Of a DNA stretch of 64,000 bases, positions 42,779-54,573 are shown piece after piece. The notes beneath the pieces were generated by a model. The model saw nothing but the letters and a program-made list of their open reading frames with translations. It searched no databases and was not told where the DNA came from. The first letter of the stretch is position 1. Each line of letters starts with the position of its first letter. This DNA is from Agroathelia rolfsii. Its lineage: Eukaryota; Basidiomycota; Agaricomycetes; Amylocorticiales; Amylocorticiaceae. Made by a program: the position numbers and the translations under genes. The DNA lies in NCBI GenBank assembly GCA_018343915.1, contig JABRWF010000005.1, positions 1,957,001-2,021,000 on the forward strand, given 5' to 3'.

Positions 42779-44581
42779 ATGACCATCGCCTTTCGAGACT
42801 CGACTGTTGTCATCATCGAAACCAGCAGGTCTTTCGTGCGCGCTGGTCTCGGTTTGTTCGATCTTTTACGGGCACCCACTGTGGTAATAATACCACTCTT
42901 CTCCCTCACACCATCTTCACACCTCATACATCTTTCCAGGAAATCAAAGCTCGAGTTGGTCTAAGACGCTCAGCACTACCAGATTCTGCTTCACTAGCCT
43001 CGACAAGCAAGAGATCTACACTACCTGTGTACAAACTTCCCTCTGTTGCTGTCAACGACTATCTTGTGGGCACCCAGCTCGACGAGGCTCTTGCACAGGG
43101 CCAGGATATTGTCGTCTCTTGGCCATTCGCAGATGGTATTATTCATGATTGGACACAGGCCGAGGCCATCTGGTACAACTATTCCATTTCCCATCTTTAC
43201 CAATAAAAAAAAAAGTCCATACAACACTGACACCATCCTTGTAGGAAACATGTCCTCTTCCACCGCCTAGGCATCCGCCGCATCCAAAACGAGTCTCCCG
43301 TCATCCTCTCCCTCCCCGCAGGGCTCCCACGCGCGGTTTACGAACACACCTGCCAAATCTTCTTCGAGCGCCTCAACGTCGCCGGCTTTGGCATTGCCGA
43401 GCGACCAATGGCCCAGATGTACGCCGCCAACGTCATCACTGGCGTCGTCGTTGACATCGGGTACGAGTTCACGGATGTTACATCCATCTACGAGGGTCTC
43501 GTGCTCCACACCGCACGCGCGACGACTGCGCTGGGCTTGCGCGACTGCCAGCGCTACCTCGCCCACATCCTCTCTTCCAGCCATTCCATCGTCTCCGCGC
43601 TCTCATCACCCGCTACTGATGCCAATGGCGATGCTGGTGCCAGTGCCGACGCTAATGCTAACACCAGCGCGCCACCGCTCTCGCAAGAAGCACTGCGCAT
43701 GGCGCTCGAAGACCTTGCAGAACACCTCTGGGAACAAGGGCTCATCCGTGTGCCCTCGCTCGGCGAGAGCGTCGCCGCGGCTGAAGACGAAGGGGTGACG
43801 GACATTGCCGCCATCCTCGTCGCGGGTAAAGAAAAAGCCGTGATCGAGTCTGGCTTGAAGCGCAAGGCGAACAGCAAGGCCACGGCGGCGGAGCAGGCCC
43901 GCGCCAAGGAGATCGAGGCGCTCGACCTCGTCACCGTCGAGTTTCGCGGGAAGTCGGTCACCGTGGGCAAGGAGCGCCATCGATTCTGTGAGCCGTTGTT
44001 CGATCCTGCACTTTTGGGCGCGTTGGCGCAGGGCGATGCTGGTGGTAGTAGGGAGTGGGTGCAGCAACAGTCGATACAGGCAGCGGTGGCGAGCGCGATA
44101 AGTCAGGCTGATATCGACCAAAGACAGTATATATGGAAGGGCGTATTTGTTACGGGTGAATTTACTACCCAGGTCAAAGGTGAGCGTTTCTTTGGTTATA
44201 ATTCTCTTTTTGCTCGGTTTCTCACTCTCTCCTAGGGATTAACAGTGCATTGGAATCCAGACTAACCTCCTTCATTGTGGGAAATCCCGATACACAAAAC
44301 GACGTGCAGCCGCGCTCAGTGCACGTTATCACCGTGCCCGAGTACTTTGCCGAATTCCGCGAAAAGGGAAGTGGTTATGCCGGATTCCTGGGTACAAGCA
44401 TCGTAGGCAAGGTATTTGAAAGCAAATGTCTGTATTCTATCTTTTGTCAATCTCAAATATGTTCCTTTGCCCTTATTAGCTCGCATTCAACGACGCTCTT
44501 GGAAAGAACTATGTATCGAAGGAGGATTACACGGAAAAAGGGCCTCATGCTATCATAGAGATGTCCCCCTCTTTACTATGA
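42779..44581 (+). CDS. ARP9: Actin-related protein, Arp9-like
   Basis: Five exons (42779-42883, 42940-43172, 43245-44179, 44236-44411, 44480-44581) encode 516 residues, longer than actin. It starts MTIAFRDSTVVIIETSRSFV. Actin-fold marks: FADGIIHDWTQAEAIW (actin 'GIVTNWDDMEKIW' region), ILSLPAGLPRAVYEHTCQIFFE, MYAANVITGVVVDIG and YEGLVLHTARATTALGLRDC. The C-terminus GKNYVSKEDYTEKGPHAI matches the end of actins. The first phosphate loop (DNGSG in actin) is ETSRS, so nucleotide binding may be lost. About 100 residues of low-complexity insertion (43600-43950) extend the fold. Arp9 is a subunit of fungal SWI/SNF and RSC remodelers. Another nuclear Arp cannot be excluded. Confidence 0.72.
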
Positions 44582-44847
44582 TGAAACTTTCTCTTTCGTG
44601 AGACTCGTGATCTCGTTCGATTGAATTATTGTAATTTTAGTCTGTAAATGAAAAGGCGAACCTAGTCTCAGGATTGGATTAATGCGATTGTCCAGCACAA
44701 ATAATTTGGATATGATTCCTCCAGAAGGGGCATGTTATTTTCATATGGGGATGCCTAATCCTACAAAACATACAACTATGTGCGGTACGGTAGGGTGATG
44801 GTGATGATGATGGTGGGGATCATAATGATAGTTAGTGAAGCAAGCTT

Positions 44848-45405
44848 TCATGAAGCATTGCCCTCTGCGAAGTTGAGCAGATCACTGTCGCCCTGGTCGG
44901 TGATGGTCATGACACTAAGAAGAAACGCTTAAGCATCATAGAGAGACCCAATGAGGAAAAACAGGCAACATACCCAACACGGAAGAGCTTTCCGGCAGCA
45001 GTGCCAAGCGCGACGTTCGTGCCCGCAAAGTGGTGCACGGTCGTCTTGGACAACATAGCGTAGTACTCGAGCTCAGACTTGCGCAGAGGAGGGCAATTGC
45101 CAGCAATCAGGACAAGCTTGGCTATATTGATTTCATACATCGATCATAGCAGGCAAGATGCATGATCAAGAAGTGAAAAAAAGTAGAGGAAGAATCATCG
45201 TCAGCACAAGGGACCTTCTCAGCCTCACGCTCCAGCCCCCGAGGAGAGTTTTTAGAGAAAGAGGCTCACCTTTGCCGTTGCGCATCTGCTTCAGAGCGGA
45301 CTTGTAACCGAGCGAGTACTTGCCCGACTTGACCACGAGGGCGAGACGGGAGGAGATGGACTCGGACGACTTGGCGGCCTTGGACTTCTTGCTGGCGGAG
45401 GACAT
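44848..45405 (-). CDS. RPL30: 60S ribosomal protein eL30
   Basis: Three exons (45405-45270, 45121-44974, 44914-44848) encode 116 residues, slightly longer than the roughly 105-115 usual for eL30. It begins [20 protein letters not shown], then [20 protein letters not shown]. The RNA-binding core is [20 protein letters not shown], followed by [20 protein letters not shown] and [20 protein letters not shown]. eL30 sits in the large subunit and, in yeast, autoregulates splicing of its own transcript. Intron 1 (45269-45122, 148 nt) is long compared with its neighbours, consistent with a regulated ribosomal-protein intron, but no structure was tested. It converges on the Arp9-like gene. Confidence 0.96.
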
Positions 45406-45655
45406 TTTAGATGTGGTAAGGGGCCGGTCGTCGAGCGTTGGCGGAGGGTTGGTGGTCTTGAAGGCGGCAGGTGGGCGGGAGGCGATGGACGAAAATCCAG
45501 GAATAATTATGCTTATGTCAGACGAACTACTCGAATCAAGGTTAGATCTCCGCTTGAAGTTGCCAGAGGTGATAATTATGCCAAAAAGGGTGGTGCACGT
45601 GACAAAAGTCGTGCGCAGACAGACTTGGGCAAAACAAATTTCTCAGAAGCAAAAA

Positions 45656-45756
45656 TGACCACCGCAGGGGTCGAACCTGCAATCTCCTGATAACCGCTTG
45701 CTGCTCCGGAGAGCACATAATCGTAGTCAGACGCGATGCCATTTCGCCAGGCGGCC
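45656..45756 (-). tRNA. tRNA-Arg (anticodon ACG) with a 29-nt intron
   Basis: Read on the minus strand from 45756, the acceptor stem GGCCGCC pairs with GGTGGTC (discriminator A at 45656). The D stem is GCG/CGC. The anticodon stem TCTGA pairs with TCAGG around the loop CTACGA-A, giving anticodon ACG. The T arm is GCAGG-TTCGACC-CCTGC with box B GGTTCGACCCC inside it. A 29-nt intron follows the base 3' of the anticodon, the canonical position. The mature length is 72 nt before CCA addition. It lies between RPL30 and MET5. The intron must be removed by the Sen complex, whose SEN2 subunit is encoded at 27-29 kb. Confidence 0.9.
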
Positions 45757-45962
45757 ATGTTCATTTCAAGATAAGACAAGATATCAGTCGCTTACAAGAG
45801 CCTTCCTAATGGGGCAGCTGGGATTGGAACATGAGAATTCCGAATCGATGATGTGCTTCATGCGCAAGACCGACGAAGTGAGTTGTCCAAGGCCGAAGGG
45901 GGCAGCGTCCTCTCTGGAAATATGAATTTGCTGTTATTCACCTTTGTACCAGCACGCCCACC

Positions 45963-48900
45963 ATGACGGCGTCTGAGTCTGTGTCCCGCATTGCTCTCCT
46001 AGCATCCGATGTGCTTGTCCATGCTTCGTTTCCATCCATCATACAGTCGTCCGTTAGCACCCCCTCCATCCCTGTCTTGTCCGTTTCGGCCGGTGCAGAC
46101 CCTGGGGCAGCCATCCTAAGAAACTCCCCCCGCGGTGCCCTCTCTTTTGTAGCAGATGCGACAAACTTGGTGGTCACTCGTCTTCTACTGCGTGTATCAG
46201 ATCTCGTCGACTTGCCGCTAGTGCTTCACCTTGCCGTGCAGAACGATCTGTCAGATGTCCTCCTGCTGCGAGCATCCGTGCCATACTTCCTCGTCTCTAC
46301 CACCGCCCAGCAAGCCCATGACCAAGCCCTCTTAGCATCCAGGATAGCGAGAGTGGAGAAGAAATTGGTTGTGCATGCCTTTTATTCGAATGTCCAGGAC
46401 ACAGTGGCCGAAGCTTCCGATGAGGTCATTACGTCCATCCTCAAAAGTGAGAGGCGGGAGCAGTTTATCAATGGCATTAGCGAAGACGTAGAAAGCAATG
46501 CGTTCCAGGGGTACGCTGCGGCCACATACGCAGTCAAATCCGTTCTTCAGAGAGATCTGGAGCCATTACAAAGCCATGGCCCTTCGGACCCACACACAGT
46601 GATCTTTACCTTGGGCAAATCACAGCTAACGCCGGCGGAAGGTGTTTCATTCGTAGAGGTTTCCCTTCTTACACCACTCGCGCCCACTTCCTTGCTGCAT
46701 GCCATTCCCGAATCTGCCCAGCGGGTTATCGTTCTGGAGCATATCAGCAGGTGGTCCCTTAAGTGGACGCCATTGTACATTGACGTCGTTAGCGCAACCC
46801 AGGAACGATCTTTGAACGTACATCGTGGTGGTCTTGCGGATACTCAACAAGATGCTGCAGCGATTATCTCCCGCGCAGAGACTGGGACCGCGTTAACGGT
46901 TCCTGCTGCCCCCGCTGCATCCTCTCCCGTCTCTCATACACCTCACATCCCCAAACACGAATCGTCGTATACCAAGGCGCTACAGCACCTGTTCGGCGAT
47001 GGTCTCTCGATAGTGAACGAACCTACCTCTACAAACAGTGCTGTCACCACTACCCCCGAATACGCACTCGGCCGTGCACAAGCACAAGCAGAGCGAAGGG
47101 CAGAGCTTGTTTCCGCTGTGGAAGAGCTCCTTCGAAGCAACGTTCTCGATACCGATGCTCATTCATTGCTGACACAATGGTCATTGGTTAAGGACGATGT
47201 GATTAAAAGCCGTGCACTCGCTCCCAAGATTGAAGAAAAGCTCCAATCAATATCCCATCCGGCCTCGGCTCGTATCCTCTCCCAGCGCTCTTACCTCCAG
47301 GCAAAATCATCTTGGATCATTGGATCCGATGCGTGGTCGCACGATATCGGCGCTTCTGGCCTCCATCATCTTGTAGCATCCTCGCTCAACGTCAATCTCC
47401 TGCTCGTCTGTACGCAGACTGCCGAAAGGAGAGATGCCGGACTGTACGCCATGAATCACGGCTCGCCCTACGTCGCCAGCATTGCCATCTACTCCTCCTA
47501 CGCGCAGGTGCTCCAGGCCCTCGGCGAAGCCTCTGCCTTCCCCGGTCCCAGTGTCGTGCTAGCCTACTTGCCTTACGACGGCCGCGAGGACGCTCCCGCG
47601 CTGGAACTCCTGCAGGCCACCAAACGCGCCGTAGATGCCGGCACATGGCCTCTATACCGGTGGGACCCCCGCCGCGAGCCTGCGATCCGGCTCGATTCGG
47701 ACGCTGTGAAGAACGATCTGCAAGAGTTCCTGGACAGGCAAAACCACCTCTCGCAGCTCACGCGGGCGCAGCCGCAGCTCGCGGCGGAGCTCGTCGAGAG
47801 CCTCGGCACGCGCTTGCAGGAGGAGCGCAAGCGCCGCGCGAAGAAGGCGTATGAAGAGATGTTGTCGCGCATCGACGCCCCGCCTCTCAAGGTCCTCTAC
47901 GCGTCCGACGGCGGTGCGGCGGAGAAGGTAGCCAAGCGCCTGGCAGGCCGAGCTCGTGCGCGCGGCTTGGAGGTGACGATTGGGACGGTCGATTCCATGG
48001 CGCTAGAAAGTCTGGCGTCGGAGGAGGATGTGCATATTGCGTTTGTGACCTCTACCGCCGGCCAGGGCGAGCCGCCGCAGAACGGTCGTCAGTTCTCCAA
48101 GGCATTGAATGCTGCTAGTGCCAAGGGCAAGTCTGATCTGCTCAAGGGTCTCAAATTTAGTGTCTTTGGTATGGGAGATAGTCATTATTGGCCTCGACCG
48201 GAGGATGCGCATTACTACAACCGACCAGGCAAGGACCTGGATGCGCGCCTAGCCTTGCTCGGTGGTGAGCGTGTTGCCGATTTGGGTCTTGGTGACGATC
48301 AGGATGCTGACGGACCCGAGACGGGCTACAAGCTTTGGGAACCCCAGCTATGGAAGGCTCTCGGCGTGGATGCCGTAGAGATCCAGGAGGCAGAACCCGA
48401 GCCGATCACAAACGAACACATCAAGGCTGCGTCTCGCTACCTGCGTGGTACGATCGCTCAGGGCTTAGAAGATAATACCACGGGGGCCCTCGCTCCCAGC
48501 GATGGCCAGCTCACGAAGTTCCATGGCATTTACCAGCAGGACGATAGGGACATTCGTGATGCCAGAATCGCCGCGGGCGCAGAGCCTGCCTATGCGTTCA
48601 TGATCCGCGTGCGCATGCCGGGTGGTGTGTGCTCGCCGAAGCAGTGGCTCGACATGGACCAGATCGCAGACGAGCACGGGAACGGGACGTTCAAAATCAC
48701 GACGAGGCAGACGTTCCAGTTCCATGGTGTCATCAAGCGTCACTTGAAGCCTGCTATCCAGTCTATCAACCGTGCGCTCCTTGATACGCTCGCTGCCTGC
48801 GGTGATGTCAACAGGTAAGAAACGCGTATGTGCTGTGGGTTATGACTGGGGTGATAATGGTTATCCTTCTTTTTCTATAGGAATGTGACGTGCTCTGCTA

Positions 48901-50606
48901 TACCATCTCTGTCCAAGCTACATGCCCAAGTCTATGAATTTGCTAAGCGCGTTAGCGAGCATCTCTTACCCCGTACAACAGCCTACCACGAAATATGGTT
49001 AGACAAGAAGATGATCGCCGGGGATGCTCTCAAGGACCATGAGCCCTTGTATGGCGAATTTTATCTCCCGCGAAAGGTACGGTTTTTCTATGCCAGTTGA
49101 TAAGCCAACCCCAGCTCATATAAGTAAAAACAGTTCAAAATCGGAATTGCAGTACCGCCTACCAATGATACGGATGTATTTACTAATGATGTTGGATTCA
49201 TCGCCATTGTTGATGACGACGGCGGGCTTGCCGGGTTTAACGTCACCGTGGGTGGTGGTATGGGCGTCACTCATGGAAACAAGAAAACGTACCCGCGCAC
49301 AGGCTCGTTAATTGGCTTTTGTACGCCTGAGCAAGGGCACATTGTAGCGGAGAAAATTATGTTGGTTCAGCGGGAAAATGGAAACCGTGCCGAGTATGTT
49401 GCTTGTGTTGATCTTGTGTTGATTGTATTCTAATGATATTGCCCTTACAGTCGAAAGGTTTGTCAATCAGGAACCAGATAATAGGCTACCACTCCCGCTC
49501 ATTTCATTTTACAGAATGCTCGATTGAAGTATACTATTGATCGCATGGGCCTTAACGTATTCAAGGGTGAAGTGGAAAAACTGCTTGGATACTCCCTAGC
49601 CCCTACTCGCCCATTCACCTTCGACCGCAACATCGACGATTTTGGATGGCACACAGGCCAGGACGGCAAGCACCATTTCCTCATGTTCATCGAGAACGGC
49701 CGTGTGCAAGATGAGCCCGGCAAGGACTTCAAGACCGGCCTGCGCGAGATCGCCAAGGTGCACAAGGGCATGTTCAGATTGACATGTAATCAGCATATTA
49801 TGATTTCCGATATTGCCAGTGAGGATCTTGATACGGTCAAGGGTCTGTTGCAGAGTTACGGTATGGATAATCTGAGTCAGACTGGGTTGAGGCTTGCGAG
49901 TTCGGCTTGTGTTGCGTTCCCTACATGTGGTAAGATCAATAGCCCCCAGCGCAGCATGAAGAAATTATTGATCGCCTGTTAATATAGGTCTTGCCATGGC
50001 GGAATCCGAGAGAGTATGTATACCGCCTCACACATATAGCGATTATCCTGCTAACGTTACTTGTAACTCTAGTATCTGCCTTTGCTTATCGACAAGGTCG
50101 AAGCGATCTGCGAAGATAATGGCCTGCGAAACGATTCTATCGTGATGCGTATGACAGGCTGTCCTAACGGCTGTGCCAGACCATACGTTGCTGGTGAGTC
50201 GATTCGTCTCCACTGGGTCATAAATTGATCTCTCACCCTCCACTTATAATAACAGAGGTGGCGTTCGTCGGCAAGGCACCAGGAACATATCTTATGCTTC
50301 TTGGAGGTGGTTATTATGGTCAACGTCTCAACAAGATCTATCGAGGTACACAACCCATACACTGCCATGTAATTCTATTCAGCATTTTGACGCATGTCCC
50401 TAGAAACTGTTACCGAGCCAGAAATTCTAGCTATCCTGCAGCCCATGATCAAACGATACGCCCTTGAGCGGCTCGAGGGCGAACGATTTGGTGACTTTGT
50501 GATCCGGGCAGGGTACATCTCCGCTACCACTGAGGGTAAGGCTTGGTACGAAGGTATGGGAGGCGAAGGCCAATATCGGGAGGATGCCTCGACCACTGCT
50601 GCATGA
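45963..50606 (+). CDS. MET5: Sulfite reductase beta subunit (siroheme protein with flavodoxin domain)
   Basis: Nine exons (45963-48814, 48881-49076, 49134-49393, 49451-49457, 49515-49929, 49988-50013, 50073-50193, 50256-50345, 50404-50606) encode 1389 residues. Residues 1-600 resemble the pyruvate-ferredoxin-oxidoreductase-like N-terminal half of fungal Met5/Ecm17. A flavodoxin domain follows (about 640-790: [50 protein letters not shown]). The siroheme reductase part starts near 815 ([46 protein letters not shown]). Cluster ligands are in CVAFPTCG and [10 protein letters not shown] (C-x5-C plus C-x3-C). It reduces sulfite to sulfide with a Met10-type flavoprotein in sulfur assimilation. Exon 4 is only 7 nt and encodes the end of ADRK. 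Confidence 0.95.
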
Positions 50607-50697
50607 TGGAGAGAGAAAAGGAATCCACCTCTATGGTTTCCAAATAATGTTTGCAGATCATTACATGTATCAATGTAGTATGGAAAAATTATCGGTT

Positions 50698-53067
50698 TCA
50701 AATCTTTTTCATTCTAGCTTCTGCAGCCCTTGCTCTCCGCTCACGTTCGATGCGTGCTCGCATCTCGGGTGTCAAGCCCGCCATACCATCCGTGTTAGCC
50801 GTGCTACTTCCACCCAACTTTCTCGGCCCAATATCGTTCTCCTGCTGTTGCTTCTTCACAGTCTTCTCTTCAACTGGTGGAGATGAAGTGGCGGGAGTCG
50901 ATAAGGCTCTCTCCTTCCCCTTTTCTCTTTCTTTCGCCTCCCGTTCTCGTACACGATCCTTGAGCCCTTTCCTCTTGGCTTTCTTTTTCTCATCTCTTTC
51001 TTCCTCCATCTCCTTGCTCAATGCGCTTGGTATACGCGCTGCGCCGAACCAGTCCCATCGATCGGGATAGGCAGCTGCGCACCTCCGAAATTCGTCGCGT
51101 GCGGCTTTGGTCGATGCGAGATCGTACGCCGTCCGTCTGTTGTTCGATGATGTAGCTCCATCATCCTCTACTGTATCACTCCAATTGGCAGCGAAAGAAG
51201 AAGTTGCAACGGGAATCGTGGGGTCTGCATTGAGATCGGCCAAGAGCCAATGCACAACGTTTTCCTGTCCCGCTTGAGCTGCAATCATTAGCATCGTTTG
51301 TCCATCTCTGTCTCCGCCGCCTGGACCGGAACCGACGACGAATTCGGGCACACGCGCATCAACGCCACCGATAGCCTCCCTCTCGCGCTCCCAGAAGCTT
51401 TTCAGAGGTTCAAGGCGGCCGTGTTCGATCATGTCTTGAAGCTTGGTCCATTTATCTTGAAGGAGCTCTTCTTCTTTAGTTAGCTTGGGTACTTTAGACT
51501 GTTGCTCTGCTGTAGCTGTGGTGGACGGTGCAGCGGCTGCAGCAGTCGGCCGAGGCCGTGGTTTAGGCAGCGAAGCGAGGTAGGCTTCGTCCTGGGCGCG
51601 CAGGGCCTCTTCTGTAAAGTGGGATACTTTGACGCGTGTGAGCTCCTGGAGGCAGCGTGTGATCTCAGATTGGGTCTGTTGTTTGGACGTATGGATGAAT
51701 AGAAAGATCAGTCAGTACATGTGATTATTTTGAAGTTGGAAGGCGCATATATCCTAGATGGGACCCTTACGCACCGGTCGACGAGTCGGGAAAGGGAATG
51801 TTCGTAGTCTTTCGTCAGCTAAGTAAGAGGAAAGCGTTGTTAGAACCAATGAAACTTCAGGGAGAAAAGACAATCCACAAACTTTTTGTAAGGATTTCCA
51901 GGTCGTAATCCAGGAATATACGGCGGTTCGAGATACTAGCACGGATGAAGATGCGTTCACAGTCGGCGAGGTCTTCAGCCCAGTCTCTGAGCAAGCCTTG
52001 TATGTCCTGATATCTTTCTATACATTAGTATTTGCGGATCGGATGTAAGTGGGAGGGAAAAAATCGACCTCTCTCAAGGCCTGCTCTCCGTATCTGCGGA
52101 GCATGGCACCGGCAGATATAGCACGACTTTTGGAGTTATCATTGACAGATTGCGAGCCTCCTTGTTTTCGTCGGGCTAATATGATAACAAGCAAATGTTT
52201 AGTATCCATACATATATTTATAGGATGCACAATCTTACTCGTGTATCGATGGAATGTTTTATGCTTAAGCACTTCTGTCTCTGGCTTTGGTTTCTTAGGC
52301 TTTTTCTTCTTGCCTACATTCTCCTCTAGCTCTTCTGCATCTGCATCCTGGCTCACACGTACGATCGCACCAGCAAAATGACCGCCAGCCACCATGAAGA
52401 GGGCCCACTTCCTGCCCTCCGAGACACGCGTTTGCATTTCGCGCAGAGTTTGCACATACGTATTCTGTTCTATGCCAAGGGGAAAGAGGGCCCGGTATAT
52501 GCCAATCTGAGTAGCCGGCGGGGAATGAAACCACACGAGAGCGGTTTGGGGTAGGGTATTCTTGGCAGCAGAAGGGTCTGGAGAGGATGATCTTGAAATA
52601 TTTTGCTTTCTATTCTTTTGAAACAGGGCGTTGACGGCGTCGGACTCTTCAGCGCTTTCGTCATCGTCATCTGTTGACGAGGCACTGCCTGAGAGCGAAT
52701 CTTCCAGGCCTACATGCACAACGGCATCAGTATCAGTACCAAGAACGAAGTTTCCTTAATGTATAAGCTCACCATCGATGAGCTGAGAGAAGTGTGCTTC
52801 AGTCACGGCTGATCCTCCCGAGATGCGAGTCTTGACGTTGTACCGATGCCAGTCGGATCTGTAATGTGAACGTTGTTCTTCGACATCGGTAAAGGTAGCA
52901 TTGGGGCATATATTACAAGCACGAGAGCCAGTGGCTTGCTGAGATGGTGTGGCGACGGTAGCAGATGGCTCTGGAGAGGCAGGCCGTAAAGGAGGTTTGT
53001 TGACAAGATTTCTAAGAGTTAGATTGGACAGCAGATCTGCCGGCAATGAATAGACATGGAAGGACAT
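50698..53067 (-). CDS. VMS1: Vms1/ANKZF1, ribosome quality-control peptidyl-tRNA releasing factor
   Basis: Six exons (53067-52773, 52709-52239, 52175-52069, 52006-51883, 51818-51775, 51675-50698) encode 672 residues. A C2H2 finger (C51, C54, H68, H74) comes first, then an acidic serine linker. The VLRF1 domain runs from about residue 140 (TALVWFHSPPATQIGIYRAL, KWALFMVAGGHFAGAIVR, KTFHRYTTRRKQGGSQS). Q264 in GGSQS corresponds to the catalytic glutamine of yeast Vms1. Ankyrin-type helices follow (DRDGQTMLMIAAQAGQENVV), then a coiled basic region and a C-terminal VCP/Cdc48-interacting motif (RARIERERRARAAEARMK). Vms1 frees nascent chains from stalled 60S subunits. The gene is convergent with MET5 (91 bp apart) and divergent from the phosphomannomutase copy 1. 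Confidence 0.92.
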
Positions 53068-53390
53068 CTTGAGTGTTTTTTCTAGGAAAATATTCCTGCT
53101 ACCAAGTATTTGGTTCTAGTTCTATACAAAGCAAGAAAAAAAAATCGGTATGAGGTATGAGTATATGTGAGTCACTGGTACTATGCGGCGCCGTGCAGTG
53201 CCAGCCTGATGGAGCTTGCCAGGATGGAAGTATGTTGCGTCACTGTAACACTGGATCAGAAGTGAAGATAAGATGATGCAAAGCTGATTACTATCATTAG
53301 TACACGCTGATTAGACACGCCAGTAACATGAAGTTACTATAACGCCCGCTCTCTCGACCACGTCCTACCACTTTACACCATACACTAATC
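53068..53390. promoter_or_regulatory. Divergent promoter region, VMS1 / phosphomannomutase copy 1
   Basis: About 320 bp between two divergent start codons. No motif stands out. Confidence 0.4.
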
Positions 53391-54573
53391 ATGGTGTCCT
53401 CGGCTTTTGCAGGTCGCCCTCTCAAGAAACTCTTGCTATTCGATGTCGACGACACATTGACTCTTCCTCGTCGAGTATGCAAGCATGCTCAGTCCACTCA
53501 TTACAGAATACTCATAGTCATCTATCAAATACTAGCCGGTCACTCCTGAAATGGCTGCGCTCCTAAAAGAGCTCAGGAAGAAGGTCATCATCGGTGTTGT
53601 CGGTGGATCTGATTTTGTCAAGATCTCTGAACAATTATCTACACCCGAGGCAAAAGGTATGGTCAGCAGCAGTAATTTAGAAACATATCATTCGTGACTC
53701 TTACGATGGACCTTTGATATCCAGCGGTAGAAGCTTTTGACTATGTGTTTGGAGAGAACGGCTTGACTGCGTACAAGCTTGGTCAGTCTCTCCCGTCTGC
53801 GTCCTTCATCAACTACGTCGGCGAGGAAAGATACAAAATCCTTGTCAAGTTTATCCTACATTATATCGCAGATCTCGACATCCCTATAAAGCGGTATGCT
53901 TTTATCATTTCTGTCAACCTTGTATCTATACCTTATCTTCCTTATTTCATAGAGGAACGTTTGTTGAGTTTCGCAGCGGAATGATCAATGTCAGCCCGAT
54001 TGGTCGAAATGCAACGTGATCAAAACTACTTCACATGCATAATGTACAGCTAATTAGAGAATTATATAGTATTCAGGAAAGACTTGAATTCAATGCATAT
54101 GACAAGGTATCCTCGGTCAATCATCCGCATATATTCATCTAACCAAATTTTACTCTTCCACATTTCCCGCTACTCATAAAATTTCACGAATCTACAAAAC
54201 ATAGGAACACGGCGTTCGTGCCGCTTTTGTCGACGTTCTCAGGTCCAAATTTTCCGATTATGGCCTAACTTTTACTATCGGCGGTCAAATCTCTTTCGAT
54301 GTCTTCCCTAACGGCTGGGACAAGACTTATGCGCTTCGACACGTAGAAGATGAAAACTTTGAAGAGATTCATTTCTTCGGAGACAAAACCCACCAGGTTC
54401 GTCTTTTAAAGCTAAGATGCCAGTGGTACCGACGTCTGATAAGTACTCCTTTTACCAACATACAGGGTGGCAACGATTACGAGATCTTCATGGATCCGAG
54501 AACAATTGGTCACTCCGTTAGAAACCCCACGCATACGATGGAAATACTCAAGGAAACCTTCCTAAGCTCATAA
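53391..54573 (+). CDS. Phosphomannomutase, copy 1 (altered phosphatase motif)
   Basis: Seven exons (53391-53474, 53536-53656, 53725-53893, 53953-54015, 54070-54106, 54205-54396, 54466-54573) encode 257 residues, with the same exon plan as copy 2. Eukaryotic PMM converts mannose-6-phosphate to mannose-1-phosphate for GDP-mannose and glycosylation. Blocks: [80 protein letters not shown] and GGNDYEI. The catalytic HAD motif reads FDVDDTLT (D18, D20) instead of the normal FDVDGTLT. The two catalytic aspartates remain but G21 is Asp, and the following PARQ is LPRR. Activity may be altered. All splice sites are intact, so it is not an obvious pseudogene. Confidence 0.92.

Noticed and set aside
45596..45601. 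CACGTG as a Cbf1/Met4-type site controlling MET5
   Set aside because: It is 360 bp upstream with a tRNA gene in between, and the same palindrome appears in unrelated promoters here (303, 1708). No supporting context.
47312..47890. Open frames on both strands overlapping MET5
   Set aside because: Arg-rich shadow frames inside a coding region with an unambiguous product.
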